The position numbers and the translations under genes are program-made. The notes below the pieces were generated by a model, which did not search any database, was not told the origin of the DNA, and saw only the letters and a program-made list of their open reading frames with translations. This document shows positions 19,263 to 28,745 of a DNA stretch of 64,000 nucleotides, piece by piece. Position 1 is the stretch's first letter. Every line of letters starts with the position of its first letter. The DNA is from Pseudomonadota bacterium (GTDB lineage Bacteria > Pseudomonadota > Alphaproteobacteria > Rhizobiales > Xanthobacteraceae). Location of the stretch: positions 1 through 64,000 of the forward strand of contig JAEYRD010000224.1 in NCBI GenBank assembly GCA_023435725.1, given 5' to 3'.

Positions 19263-19584
19263 GGCTCCCCCATGCGCTGATCCCCCAGCGGGCATGGGTA
19301 TTGGCTCCTCAAACTGTGAATTTATTGCGGCGCGATGGGGCATAGTTCCTGTCCTACCCTGCCGGTGGGAACCGGCGTGGCAAGGTGCGCGGGACAGAAG
19401 TTCGAACATGAGTTTGTCGAAAGGCACTTGGACGAAAGCGCCAAGCTGGAGATATCAGTCAGCTCGTTCGCAAACAAAGTGCATCGTGACAGGCTCACCA
19501 ATGTGGACCTGAGATTGTCCAAGCGTTGAACCGAATTGACGCGCCGGCCGACCAATCTGTTGGTGTCCAGCGGACCACCTTAGA
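19263..19584. other. Intergenic stretch, nothing recognised
   Basis: Overlapping short frames on both strands have no ribosome site or family resemblance. Confidence 0.35.
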
Positions 19585-19596
19585 ATGAGGTGCCCG

Positions 19597-19977
19597 ATGT
19601 CAAAGGCAAAAGAGCTTGCCGACCGAGCCCGTGCGTTTGAAAAACGCGCTGCGGAAGCGATCGATCTTTTGTCACGAGAACACTATCGTGAGATGGCCGC
19701 GCACTACCGCGCGCTTTCCATCGAGCATCGCGAAGCCGAACAATTGCAGAAGCTTTCCCAAGCTGGATTTGAACAGCTGGCAAAGACGGGTAGCACCCCC
19801 TCATTTCAAAATGCTGACAAGCCAACTTTTCGGCGCGCCATGGCGGTCGGCATAGTGCTCTGCATCGCTTTTGTCGCGGTCAGCTTCTCACTGCGGCCGC
19901 AGCCGGCTAACGATCGCGTATTGGTAAAGGCGGATCGCCTGACGCGGACCGCGGGCGATCCACTCAAGGCGAGATAG
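19597..19977 (+). CDS. Hypothetical protein with one membrane helix
   Basis: This protein of about 126 residues has an N-terminal helical, charged half (MSKAKELADRARAFEKRAA) resembling a coiled coil. It is followed by one TM segment (AMAVGIVLCIAFVAVSFSL) and a short basic tail. An ATG at 19585 would add four residues. No family is recognised and it is not part of an obvious operon. Confidence 0.55.
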   Translation: MSKAKELADRARAFEKRAAEAIDLLSREHYREMAAHYRALSIEHREAEQLQKLSQAGFEQLAKTGSTPSFQNADKPTFRRAMAVGIVLCIAFVAVSFSLRPQPANDRVLVKADRLTRTAGDPLKAR

Positions 19978-20235
19978 TCTGCCCCCTATAATCGGCGAGT
20001 TTGCTCGTTGGAGAGGCGCCAGCCAGCGGGAACTGGCGGACCCGATGGACTAGTTTGGGAGCCGGCGGGGGCCCGATCCAGCGAACACGAGGGCACGATG
20101 AGCTGATCAGGATAAACTCGGCCGCGAATTGAGAATGGCCGCTTTAGTGATCCAGTATCTCCTTCTTTCGCCACGGTTTCTGGCGAAGGACGTTCCGGCG
20201 AGCCCGGCGTTCGATGCTCGCATGAGGAGCGTGAG

Positions 20236-20658
20236 ATGGCATTCAACTTCATTGGGGAAGTCAGCAGCGGCCTCGGCAGGGCAACCAATACGGTGAGGAT
20301 GCTGACTCCCCTGCTGAAGCCGCACTTTCCTGAAATCTCCACATGCTATCCCGGCACGATCAACTTCGTGATCGAGATCGCACTTCAAGTCAGACTGCCC
20401 GACATCGTGACCCCGCCGCTGGCCTGGCATCCGAGCAATCCCAAAGGAGAGCGCTTCGGGATCACCAAGATAGGGCTTGTCTTGCCCGACGGCGAGGAAC
20501 ACGACGGCTGGATCTTCACGTCGGAAGGATCGCCTCATCGGCTCGATGACCATCTGATCGAAGTGGTTGCGAAACGTCTTAGCGTCGCGATCCATGACAA
20601 GTGCCGCCTGACCGTGGATCGCCTCACTCAGTCCTCCCGAGGATTGTATGTGATCTGA
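20236..20658 (+). CDS. DUF120/CTP-dependent riboflavin kinase-like protein
   Basis: This 140-residue protein starts at an ATG 8 nt after GGAG. The N-terminal sequence GLGRATNTVRMLTP and the motif STCYPGTINFVI are reminiscent of the GxG...YPGTLN signature of archaeal-type riboflavin kinase (DUF120). The middle part (LAWHPSNPKGERFGITKIG) and the C-terminal half (DDHLIEVVAKRLS) fit a compact beta-barrel. The similarity is weak and the kinase activity is not shown. No riboflavin gene is nearby. Confidence 0.5.
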   Translation: MAFNFIGEVSSGLGRATNTVRMLTPLLKPHFPEISTCYPGTINFVIEIALQVRLPDIVTPPLAWHPSNPKGERFGITKIGLVLPDGEEHDGWIFTSEGSPHRLDDHLIEVVAKRLSVAIHDKCRLTVDRLTQSSRGLYVI

Positions 20659-20716
20659 TGCTGCACTGTGCCACCGGGCTGCGTCGCCGCCAGCACCAGC
20701 GCCGTGCTGCCGAGTT

Positions 20717-23700
20717 TCACCAATTGTAGCGCAACACGCCCTTGCCGGCGTAGCTGCGGGTCACGTCCGAGAACTCACCTTCAAATGTTGCCGCCACCGA
20801 CCAGCCGTTGAGCCAGCGCACTTCGGCCGATGCGGTGGTGAGAGCGGAGTCGGACGCGAGCGCCGCGCCATTCGTGATGAACGATGCGCCGGGCAGCGTC
20901 TGGAATGTTGCGGTGATGGCGCGATCCGGATTGAAGTCGTGCGCCCACGCCGCACGGCCGCGCAATGTCAGCACTGCGCCATCAAGCGCGAAAGATTTGT
21001 CGGAGCGCAGCCCCAACTCTGCGCGTGATGCAGTCACAGTATCCGCGCCGTAGTTCAATGCGAAGGTACTGGCACCGGAGATCGCGCGCTCGTTATAAGA
21101 CGGCAGCTCGAATGCGGTGATCTGTGCCGCCGCATAAGGCGAGACACCGAGTCCACCGAACCATGGCGTCAGGAAACGATGTCCCAACTCGATGCGGCCC
21201 GAATAAGCATTCGCGTTGAAGTTCGCACGCAGATGATCGACACCAGCAACGGAAACATAACGATCCGTCGTCACGTCCTGCCATCCATAGGCTGCTGCCG
21301 CCGTCAGATACGTCGCACCGAAGTTATGACGCACGAAGGCGCCGGCCTGGAAGATGTCCGAACGTCCCGTGCCGCCATTGGCGACACTGAAGTTGCTGCC
21401 CGCACCCGCCATCGCGAAGCCCGCCACGGTGTCAGGCGAGAACCAGTAGTCCGCGCCGACGGCGGCACCACTGATGCTGCTGGTCGTATTGTTGGAGCCA
21501 ACTACGGCGTTGCCGTCGGTCGTCTGCGATCCGCCGAAGCCTGACGCCCAAACGCTCCAGCGCTGATCGAACGCCGAGCGCGGCGGCGCTTTCGTGTAAG
21601 CAGCGAACGCATCATGCGCGGTCTTCGACTTTGCGCGGCTTGCATAGGCCATGCCCGCGCTCTCGTCGGCAAAGCCCGATGCGCCGCCACCGTTCGCATC
21701 ACCACCACGTCCCGCGGAGAACGGATCGGTGAGCAGGTGCATGAACATCGTCATCGCCTGGAAGCTGGTCTGCGGCGAACCCGCGCCGAGTTCGCCCGAT
21801 GCTTGCGTCAAACCGTTCGGCGTCAGACTGCCGAACGCTAGCGGGATGCTGCCCGTGGTGCTGAAGAATTTGGCGACCGCGTTGGCGACGTTGCGCTGAT
21901 TGACGTTCACGCCATTCGTCGACGGTGGAAGAATGTCGAGCGCCAGATCGAGATAGACCTCGGTGTGCGCGGCGTCGTAACTGAGCGAGGTCTTGAAGCC
22001 CGACGGCAGGTTGGTGTTGACCACCGTGGAGTTGAATGTGCCGCTGATGCTGCCCGCGTTCAGGATGGTGTATTGCTTCTGGACATAGCCGCCGACGGGA
22101 GCGAAGTTCGCCGCCACCGTTGCGCCGCCCAGCGTCGCCGTGCCGGTGACGTTAGCGAAGCTCGATGTCGTTGGATTGAGGTTCACGGCATAGAAAGCGC
22201 CGGACTGAAATGCGAGGCTCACCACCGTCATTGAAGAACCCGGTGTGCCGGTGCCCGGTGCAAACGCGCCGCCTGCATTCACCTGCACAGCGCTTGCAGG
22301 GCCGGTGCCGGTGAGCGTGCCCAAGGCGTTCACGATGACGCCGCTGGACGACGTGAGATCACTGCTCACGCGCAGCGTGCCGCCATTGACGATCGTCGCG
22401 CCGGAATAGCTGTTGACGCCCGCGAGCGTCATCGTGCCGGTGCCGGTCTTGGTGAAGCCGCCGCTGCCGTCGATCCCGCCGGAGAACGTGGTCGAGGAGT
22501 TGTCGCCGCCAGCGGTCAGCGTCCCGGTGCCAAGCTTGACCAAGCCCGCGCCGGCGAGGGAGCCGACGGTCTCGTTGAAGCCATTCAGATTGAGGGTGGC
22601 GCCGCTCGAGATCGTATGGGCCGAATTGGCAGAGAAGCTGCCGTTGGCGCCAGCCTTGAGGGTGCCCTGCTCGACCTTGGTGGCGCCGCTGTAGTCGCTG
22701 GTCCCGCTCAGGGTCTGCACCAGCCCGCCGCTGCCGTTGACGATGAAGTCACCCGTACCCGTTAGATGACCAGCGAAGGCATTGACCGCGCCCGCCCGCG
22801 CCACCGTCAGGCTGCCGCCGGCGATATCCACCGTGCCGTCGCCGCTGCCGGTGGTGACCAACTCGCCGATGGTGAGGGCAACGCCGTTGACTTTCGCCTG
22901 GGCGCCGCTCGCTACCTCCAGGAAAGCGGCGCTGCTCATTGCCGTGGCGCTGTCCAGTGACAGGGTTCCTTGCTGCACGGCGAAGACGCCGGCCAGCGTG
23001 TTGTTGCCACTGAGGGACTGCGTGCCGGTGCCCGACTTCAAGACGAAGTTGAAGGCGCTGCCGTTGTCAGCCAAGTTGCCGGCGAAGCCATGGCTTGTCG
23101 CGGTCGCCACATCTAGGACGAGAGCACTGCCGCTGCCGAACTGCACGGTGCTCCCCGCCACGCCCGAGAGCCCGCCGACCCCGACCGTATGACCGTTGAG
23201 GTCGAGCGTGGTCCCGCTCGCGGTCATGTCCACCGCCCCGGTGCCGAGCGCCGAATCGTTGCCCGCCCTTAGCGTGCCGCCGGCGATTACCGTGCCGCCG
23301 AGATAGCTGTTGGCGCCCGAGAGCGTAAGCGTACCGGTGCCGTTCTGAATGATCGAGCCGTTGCCGGTGATCACGTTGGCAAGTGTTTGAGCGGTGCTCT
23401 GGTTGAACGTGATGCTGCCGACGCCGTTGATCGCGATGTTGCCGGTCAGCGATGAACCGTTCTGCAGTGTGAGCGTGTTGCTGCCGCCAGTGAAGGTGAT
23501 GGCGTTGGCACGCGTTACGCCATCGCCCGAGAGCCCGCCGCTGATGCTGCCGCTATTGATCACAGTGAGGTCCGAGCCGACAATACCGGCGCCGCCCTTG
23601 CCCGGCGCACCGGCGCCCCCGCCGCCGCTTCCGCCGGCCCCGCCATTGCCCCCCTTTACAGTGCCGGAATTGGTGAAGGTGGCGCCGGCGACCGTGAATT

Positions 23701-24430
23701 GAATCCCGATGCCACCGTCGCCGCCATTCCCCCCATGGCCAGCCCCGCCAGCGGAGCCGCCGCCATTCCCGCCGTCGCCTCCAGTGATCGTACTGGTGTT
23801 GCTGCTCGCGCCAGCGCCGGTGACGATGGCGCCGTAACCACCCGCCCCGCCACCACCGCCGCCACCGCTGACGTCGCCGAGACCGCCATTGCCACCCTTC
23901 CCGCCGGCGAGCGCTGACGAGTTGGTGATCGTCGCCGCGCCAGCGCCGTTGCCATTGAACCCGCCACCGCCACCACCGCCGCCACCCTCGATGTCGCCGT
24001 GAGCTCCGTTTTGTCCATCCGGACTGGCCACGGTACCGCCGGCGCCCCCGGTGCCGCCGCCTATGCTGCTCGCGGGGTTGTTGCCAAGAAACCCGTCACC
24101 GCCATTCCCGCCCTTGCCACCACCGGCACCGCCGCCCCCACCGCCGGCGCCGACGCCGTTCGAGCCCGAGTCGGTGGTCCCTGGTCCGCCTGGATTGCCT
24201 GTGAAACCTGTTCCGCCGGTGCCGCCCGTTATTCCGCCCCCGGCGGCGTTGCCTCCCGCGCCGCCATCGGCCAATGCAGGCGTCGTGAGCAACGTACCAG
24301 AGAGCGCGAGGCCCAGCGCGCCGGCGCGGCAGAGACGCACCAGCGCAGTGCTGTTCAACAGGGATTGGGTTGACGATGCATAGCGCCGGGCTTGGACCAG
24401 CCCGGTCTTTTCACTTCCAAACGTCACCAC
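20717..24430 (-). CDS. Autotransporter with glycine-rich N-terminus and beta-strand repeats
   Basis: This 1237-residue type V secretion protein has an extended signal region ending near ALADGG. A Gly/Ala-rich segment (about residues 55-300) with many GGxGG runs looks like a PE-PGRS tract. Autotransporter-associated beta-strand repeats follow (TGTLTLSGANSYLGGTVI and several relatives, for example TGTMTLAGVNSYSGATIVNG). The C-terminal ~280 residues form the outer-membrane beta-barrel and end in an aromatic residue (VLRYNW). The passenger should be a surface beta-helix with an adhesion-type role. No protease motif was seen. A LuxR-type regulator is encoded upstream on the same strand. Confidence 0.9.
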   Translation of the reverse strand: MVTFGSEKTGLVQARRYASSTQSLLNSTALVRLCRAGALGLALSGTLLTTPALADGGAGGNAAGGGITGGTGGTGFTGNPGGPGTTDSGSNGVGAGGGGGGAGGGKGGNGGDGFLGNNPASSIGGGTGGAGGTVASPDGQNGAHGDIEGGGGGGGGGFNGNGAGAATITNSSALAGGKGGNGGLGDVSGGGGGGGAGGYGAIVTGAGASSNTSTITGGDGGNGGGSAGGAGHGGNGGDGGIGIQFTVAGATFTNSGTVKGGNGGAGGSGGGGAGAPGKGGAGIVGSDLTVINSGSISGGLSGDGVTRANAITFTGGSNTLTLQNGSSLTGNIAINGVGSITFNQSTAQTLANVITGNGSIIQNGTGTLTLSGANSYLGGTVIAGGTLRAGNDSALGTGAVDMTASGTTLDLNGHTVGVGGLSGVAGSTVQFGSGSALVLDVATATSHGFAGNLADNGSAFNFVLKSGTGTQSLSGNNTLAGVFAVQQGTLSLDSATAMSSAAFLEVASGAQAKVNGVALTIGELVTTGSGDGTVDIAGGSLTVARAGAVNAFAGHLTGTGDFIVNGSGGLVQTLSGTSDYSGATKVEQGTLKAGANGSFSANSAHTISSGATLNLNGFNETVGSLAGAGLVKLGTGTLTAGGDNSSTTFSGGIDGSGGFTKTGTGTMTLAGVNSYSGATIVNGGTLRVSSDLTSSSGVIVNALGTLTGTGPASAVQVNAGGAFAPGTGTPGSSMTVVSLAFQSGAFYAVNLNPTTSSFANVTGTATLGGATVAANFAPVGGYVQKQYTILNAGSISGTFNSTVVNTNLPSGFKTSLSYDAAHTEVYLDLALDILPPSTNGVNVNQRNVANAVAKFFSTTGSIPLAFGSLTPNGLTQASGELGAGSPQTSFQAMTMFMHLLTDPFSAGRGGDANGGGASGFADESAGMAYASRAKSKTAHDAFAAYTKAPPRSAFDQRWSVWASGFGGSQTTDGNAVVGSNNTTSSISGAAVGADYWFSPDTVAGFAMAGAGSNFSVANGGTGRSDIFQAGAFVRHNFGATYLTAAAAYGWQDVTTDRYVSVAGVDHLRANFNANAYSGRIELGHRFLTPWFGGLGVSPYAAAQITAFELPSYNERAISGASTFALNYGADTVTASRAELGLRSDKSFALDGAVLTLRGRAAWAHDFNPDRAITATFQTLPGASFITNGAALASDSALTTASAEVRWLNGWSVAATFEGEFSDVTRSYAGKGVLRYNW

Positions 24431-24626
24431 TCGCCCCCGCGCGATTCATAATTTGTAAGAATTGCGTGCCGCCCAATTCGACGACATGCGTCGCCCCCGC
24501 CGGCGCGAAACACGCCTTGGTTGGCCGGCTCCATCGCCGCGGGTTGAATCAGTGAATACCGGAGCGCTTCTGGAACGTCATATCCCCTAAACAGTAGGGG
24601 TCGACTTCGCCGGGACGTCGACGGAA

Positions 24627-25403
24627 TCAGCTGCCGCGGTTCAACCAGAGGCCCATCAGGCCCGCGCGGCTGCGGACGCCGAATTTGCGGTAGATGTTGA
24701 CGACGTGCTGATGAGCGGTGGACTCCGCCATGTCCACCTGAGGGCCGATGTGCTTTTCCGAGGCGTCGGTGAGCAGCAGTCGCAGCACCTTGCGCTCGGT
24801 CGGTGTCAGAGGGGAGGATGCCGTCAGCAGGCCATGACTCAGCATGAGGCGGCGGTGAAACCACTTGATTCCCCGCAGGGCGCCGGCGAGGCGCGCGATC
24901 TCCTCGTCCGTAAAGGTCTTGCGGGAATAGAATCCGAAATGCGATTCGGCGTCCTCATTGAGGGGGAATGCGACAAAGACCGCATCGTGGGTGCCGATGG
25001 AGTCGTAGTGGCGCTTGTAGAACGGCGATTCGAACCACTCCGGCGGCAATTCGCGCCGAAACGAATAGCTTCTGAATGTGCCGACGGCGCTCAAGGGGAG
25101 AAGGAAGGAAGGATCGATCTTCCGCTGATCCCAGAGCTGCAGGATGTCCTTGAAATGTTCGTCGTCGGGATGTGGAGCGACCGGATGGAGTGAATTCATC
25201 GCGGCGACGCGCCACCCCTTCAGCGGATCGTCATCGCCATTCCCACCGACGCGGATGGCGCCGGCCCAGGTCGCATTCCACGCGTCGCCCTGATCGCAGA
25301 GGAAGGCCATCAAGTGAGCGACGGCCTGTGCGGTTTGACCAGCTTCGAAATCCGACAGCTCGTCCCACAGGCGATGGATCTCTTCGGAGGTCGTGGTGTT
25401 CAT
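24627..25403 (-). CDS. LuxR-family transcriptional regulator
   Basis: This 258-residue protein has a C-terminal LuxR/GerE helix-turn-helix (LTPTERKVLRLLLTDASEKHIGPQVDMAESTAHQHVVNIYRKFG). The N-terminal ~190 residues form a sensor without a recognisable autoinducer-binding signature or receiver. It lies upstream of the autotransporter gene on the same strand, about 200 bp away, and is divergent from the outer-membrane protein gene. Either could be its target. The usual Ser/Thr-rich recognition helix is replaced by MAESTAHQHV. Confidence 0.85.
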   Translation of the reverse strand: MNTTTSEEIHRLWDELSDFEAGQTAQAVAHLMAFLCDQGDAWNATWAGAIRVGGNGDDDPLKGWRVAAMNSLHPVAPHPDDEHFKDILQLWDQRKIDPSFLLPLSAVGTFRSYSFRRELPPEWFESPFYKRHYDSIGTHDAVFVAFPLNEDAESHFGFYSRKTFTDEEIARLAGALRGIKWFHRRLMLSHGLLTASSPLTPTERKVLRLLLTDASEKHIGPQVDMAESTAHQHVVNIYRKFGVRSRAGLMGLWLNRGS

Positions 25404-25619
25404 GGCGCGTCGCTCAAAGCCTTCTTCGTACGTGGCATGTACCGCATCGCGATGATCGGGAGCAATTCACTGGTCTGCCAACCGAAGACGGTTGGTGTCG
25501 TAGTGGCCTGAGCGCCACACGCCAGACGATTTGTGGTGTGCGGTCCTGGATTCCTTGAGCGGTGCGCGGTCGATGCTAGACACTCTGGAGCGATTCATTT
25601 TGTGGTTTGGGGGCGGATA

Positions 25620-28049
25620 TTGAAGAAGCGTCTGTTGTGCGGCGCCGCGGTCGCGGCGTTGCTGAGTGCCGGTTCAGGACACGCCGCCGACATCGCTCCC
25701 GCTTCAACCGCCAGCCGGTATAATTGGAATGGCTTCTATGGCGGCTTCGTCACGGGGGCGGCCTGGGGCCGCTACGAGACGCAGACCACGACATCAGGCA
25801 CTTTCCTGAGCTCAGAAGACATCGCGGCAGTGAATGCGGCCAGCGTTCGAACGATCAAGCCGACCGGTTTCGCGGCCGGCCTCGAAGGCGGCTACAATTG
25901 GCAGATCGGCAATTTCTTGCTGGGCATCGAAGCCGATCTGCAAGCCATCCATCTCAACGGCGTGGTCGATAACACAGTGGTCCCATCTGCGACCACGCCG
26001 GGTAACGTCTTCACCACCACCGCTTACGGCAATACCGATTGGCTGTTCACTGCGCGGCCACGCATCGGTTTCGTGGGGCCCAGCAACTGGCTCTTCTACG
26101 CCACGGGCGGCCTCGCCCTGACCCGGTTGCAAACCGACTTTACGCTCGTTGATAGCTTGAGCATCGGAGAGGCGGGCCGGATCAACAAGCTTGTTGCCGG
26201 CTACGCGGTCGGCGGCGGCGTCGAGGCGCCCCTCACGGATCGGCTGAGCATCAAGGCCGACTATCTTCACGTCGCATTTCCCAACGCGGCCAACGCTGAA
26301 ATTGCGGCCATGGGCGTCCCGCCAAGCCAAACCTTTGGTCATTCGAGTTCGCTGTCGGCCGACATGGTTCGCGCCGGGCTGAATTATCACTTCTGGGCGC
26401 CCGACCCGGGGCCGCATGGCGCCTCAACCTTGCCGCTCAAGGCGCCGCCCGTATCGTCTGCGCCGACCATCTTCCAGAATTGGCAGTTCGAAACCGGAGC
26501 ACGACTGTGGTTGAGCAACGGCCAGGAGCAGGAGGGTCCGCTGTTCAATGCGCCTCCGCTCACTCTCGCCTCTCGCCTCGTCTACGGAGGGCTGGAGGGT
26601 GTCTCCGGCGAAACCTTCTTCAGGGCCGATCATGGCAGCGGATTATTCATCAAGGGAAACCTCGGCGCTGGCGCACTTTCGAACGGCCATATGAACGACG
26701 AGGACTTTCCGGCGGGCGTTGTCTATTCCAACACGCTGTCGCGCGCATCCGGACATCTGGCCTACGGAACGATTGACGTCGGCTACGATGTCTTCAACGC
26801 GCCGGGCGCCAGGCTCGGAGCGTTCGTCGGATACAATCGTTACAAGCAAGGCATCAATACGTACGGATGCACCCAACTTGCGGGCGATGCGACTTGCTCA
26901 TTCGGGATTCCCGCGAACACCATGGGTATCACCGAATACGATTACTTCGACTCGTTGCGCATCGGCCTGGCATCTCAGGTCATGCTGAGCGACCGGCTCA
27001 GGCTCACTGCCGAGGCAGCCTACCTGACAGCGGTGAACTACAAGGGATTGGACAACCATCTATGGCGCCAGCTTCTCGGCCCCGACGCTTCGAACAAGGG
27101 CAACGGGATGATGCTGGAAGCCATGGTTGACTACTACGTCACGCCCAACTGGACCGTCGGCGTCGGCGGCCGCTACTGGGCCTGGAATATGGATATGGGT
27201 ACCGCGGGATTCGACTCCCTCTCCCTGCCGCCCACCCCTGTCGATGTTCAACCATCGCGCTACAGCGCCGAGCGCTACGGCGTCTTCGTGCAGACCGCCT
27301 ACCATTGGGGCGAGACGAACGCGCCGAGGACTGCGGGGATGCCGACCAAGGCGCCCGCCCTGCTCGCTGCGGGTCCGGTGAATTGGACCGGCTTCTATGT
27401 CGGTGGACATTTGGGTGGCGGCGTCAGCAACATAGGCTGGTCCGACCCGTTCGATTCGACAGTCGATCCCTTCGGCAACGTCAACGTCGCGGGATTCGGC
27501 GACAAGACCCGTGCGCCAGGTGCGCTCGGCGGCGGTCAGATCGGGGGCAACTGGCAGACCGGCCATTGGGTACTCGGCGGCGAAGTTGCAGCAAGCCTTG
27601 CGGACTTGCGCGGCGAAAACACCTGCTTCTCCGGCCTTGGCGGTCTCAACTGCCAGCACGTCGTCAACTCGCTCGGCTCCGTGACCGGCCGGGCCGGCTA
27701 TACCTTCGATCGTTCGCTCGCTTACGTGAAGGCTGGCGGTGCCTGGATCGATACGAGCTATAACCTGTTCGGCGACACCTTTGGCGTCAGGCTGGGTGAT
27801 GGCAGCACGCACGACACGGCGTGGGGCTGGACCGCCGGGGTCGGGCTCGAATACGCGCTCACCAATCGTTGGACCACGTTCGCCGAATACGACCATATCG
27901 GCCTGCCGTCCAGGAGCGTGCCGTTCCCGACGGTGGCCGTCGTCAGCGACGCCAGCATTTCCGTCCGGCAGTCTGTCGACCTGTTCAAGATGGGCGTGAA
28001 CTACAGGTTCGACTTCGGTCCCGCGACCACCATCGCCGCCCGGGACTGA
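25620..28049 (+). CDS. Fused outer-membrane beta-barrel protein, three barrel modules
   Basis: This protein of about 809 residues starts at TTG 25620, preceded by GGGCGGA, and has a signal peptide KKRLLCGAAVAALLSAGSGHAA. Module 1 (about 30-270) is an Omp25/opacity-like barrel (YNWNGFYGGFVTGAAWGRYE ... LNYHFW). Module 2 (about 285-570) is a different barrel (WQFETGARLWLSNGQEQEG ... YVTPNWTVGVGGRYWAW). Module 3 (about 595-809) is again Omp25-like (VNWTGFYVGGHLGGGVSN ... VNYRFDFGP). Rhizobial Omp25 proteins are normally a single barrel of 200-280 residues, so this is an unusual triple fusion. An ATG at 25533 is possible but would spoil the signal peptide. Confidence 0.85.
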   Translation: MKKRLLCGAAVAALLSAGSGHAADIAPASTASRYNWNGFYGGFVTGAAWGRYETQTTTSGTFLSSEDIAAVNAASVRTIKPTGFAAGLEGGYNWQIGNFLLGIEADLQAIHLNGVVDNTVVPSATTPGNVFTTTAYGNTDWLFTARPRIGFVGPSNWLFYATGGLALTRLQTDFTLVDSLSIGEAGRINKLVAGYAVGGGVEAPLTDRLSIKADYLHVAFPNAANAEIAAMGVPPSQTFGHSSSLSADMVRAGLNYHFWAPDPGPHGASTLPLKAPPVSSAPTIFQNWQFETGARLWLSNGQEQEGPLFNAPPLTLASRLVYGGLEGVSGETFFRADHGSGLFIKGNLGAGALSNGHMNDEDFPAGVVYSNTLSRASGHLAYGTIDVGYDVFNAPGARLGAFVGYNRYKQGINTYGCTQLAGDATCSFGIPANTMGITEYDYFDSLRIGLASQVMLSDRLRLTAEAAYLTAVNYKGLDNHLWRQLLGPDASNKGNGMMLEAMVDYYVTPNWTVGVGGRYWAWNMDMGTAGFDSLSLPPTPVDVQPSRYSAERYGVFVQTAYHWGETNAPRTAGMPTKAPALLAAGPVNWTGFYVGGHLGGGVSNIGWSDPFDSTVDPFGNVNVAGFGDKTRAPGALGGGQIGGNWQTGHWVLGGEVAASLADLRGENTCFSGLGGLNCQHVVNSLGSVTGRAGYTFDRSLAYVKAGGAWIDTSYNLFGDTFGVRLGDGSTHDTAWGWTAGVGLEYALTNRWTTFAEYDHIGLPSRSVPFPTVAVVSDASISVRQSVDLFKMGVNYRFDFGPATTIAARD

Positions 28050-28101
28050 CACGCAAGGACTGACACGTTCAAAGCGGCGTCCGACGTATCATCGCAGCAA
28101 T

Positions 28102-28132
28102 TCGCCATACTGCCGCTTCGGCAGTATGGCGA
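28102..28132. terminator. Bidirectional hairpin between convergent genes
   Basis: A perfect 14-bp inverted repeat (TCGCCATACTGCCG with a 3-base loop CTT) lies between the ends of the outer-membrane gene and the convergent small gene. There is no T-run, but the position and strength suit a two-way transcription end. Confidence 0.6.
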
Positions 28133-28167
28133 GAGCGAGCTGTCGGGATCGCTGCACCCACTCGCAA

Positions 28168-28461
28168 TCAATGCTTGACGTGCTCGAACACGACGATCAC
28201 GCCGGTCGGCTCGGGTTCGTGCGCCATCAGGCGCGTCAGGTCGGAATCGCTCCAGTCGGCGAGACTGACGACTTCGCCGGTCTGGCGATCCGCGCCGAGC
28301 GACGGGGTGGGCTCGAGGACTTTCAGCCCCACCTCGTCCACGAAGAACGTATGCTCGCCGAACATGCTGTTGAGCTGCGGCATGGCGGGATGTTCGTCGG
28401 GCAGCACCTGGGCGCCGAGTTGGTTGACGGTCTGCTTCACCTGTTCGGATGTGAGCTTCAT
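28168..28461 (-). CDS. Small conserved hypothetical protein
   Basis: This acidic protein of 97 residues begins MKLTSEQVKQTVNQLGAQV. I chose the ATG at 28461 because GGAG lies 7 nt upstream; an ATG at 28494 would add 11 residues. The sequence is soluble, with TGEVVSLADWSDSDLTRLM and a beta-rich end (GVIVVFEHV). No family is recognised. It is convergent with the outer-membrane protein gene. Confidence 0.6.
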   Translation of the reverse strand: MKLTSEQVKQTVNQLGAQVLPDEHPAMPQLNSMFGEHTFFVDEVGLKVLEPTPSLGADRQTGEVVSLADWSDSDLTRLMAHEPEPTGVIVVFEHVKH

Positions 28462-28745
28462 GAGCTGCTCCGTTTCTGTCGCGTCGGGTTTCATTGAGTT
28501 GAGCCAACGCGAGCGTTCCCTGCGCCGTTATTCGCCTGGCTCAAACTCCCGAACGGGCGCTGCGCACAAATGTTCCTGCAAAATGTATTTCGTGATCGGG
28601 CGCTGCATCTGCCGTGTTCATGGCACGAGATCGTCACAGGATGTACACGATCCGCCGGCGAGCGCGGGGTCAGGCGTCGGCTTCGACGATCCGGATGTCG
28701 CGGTCGGCGCCATCTCCGTCGGGCTCGCATACGCCGCGTCGGCGC

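Noticed and set aside
23570..24260. Glycine-rich GGN repeats considered as a microsatellite or CRISPR-like array
   Set aside because: The repeats are irregular, in frame and code for the glycine-rich passenger of the autotransporter. No regular repeat-spacer unit occurs anywhere in the window.
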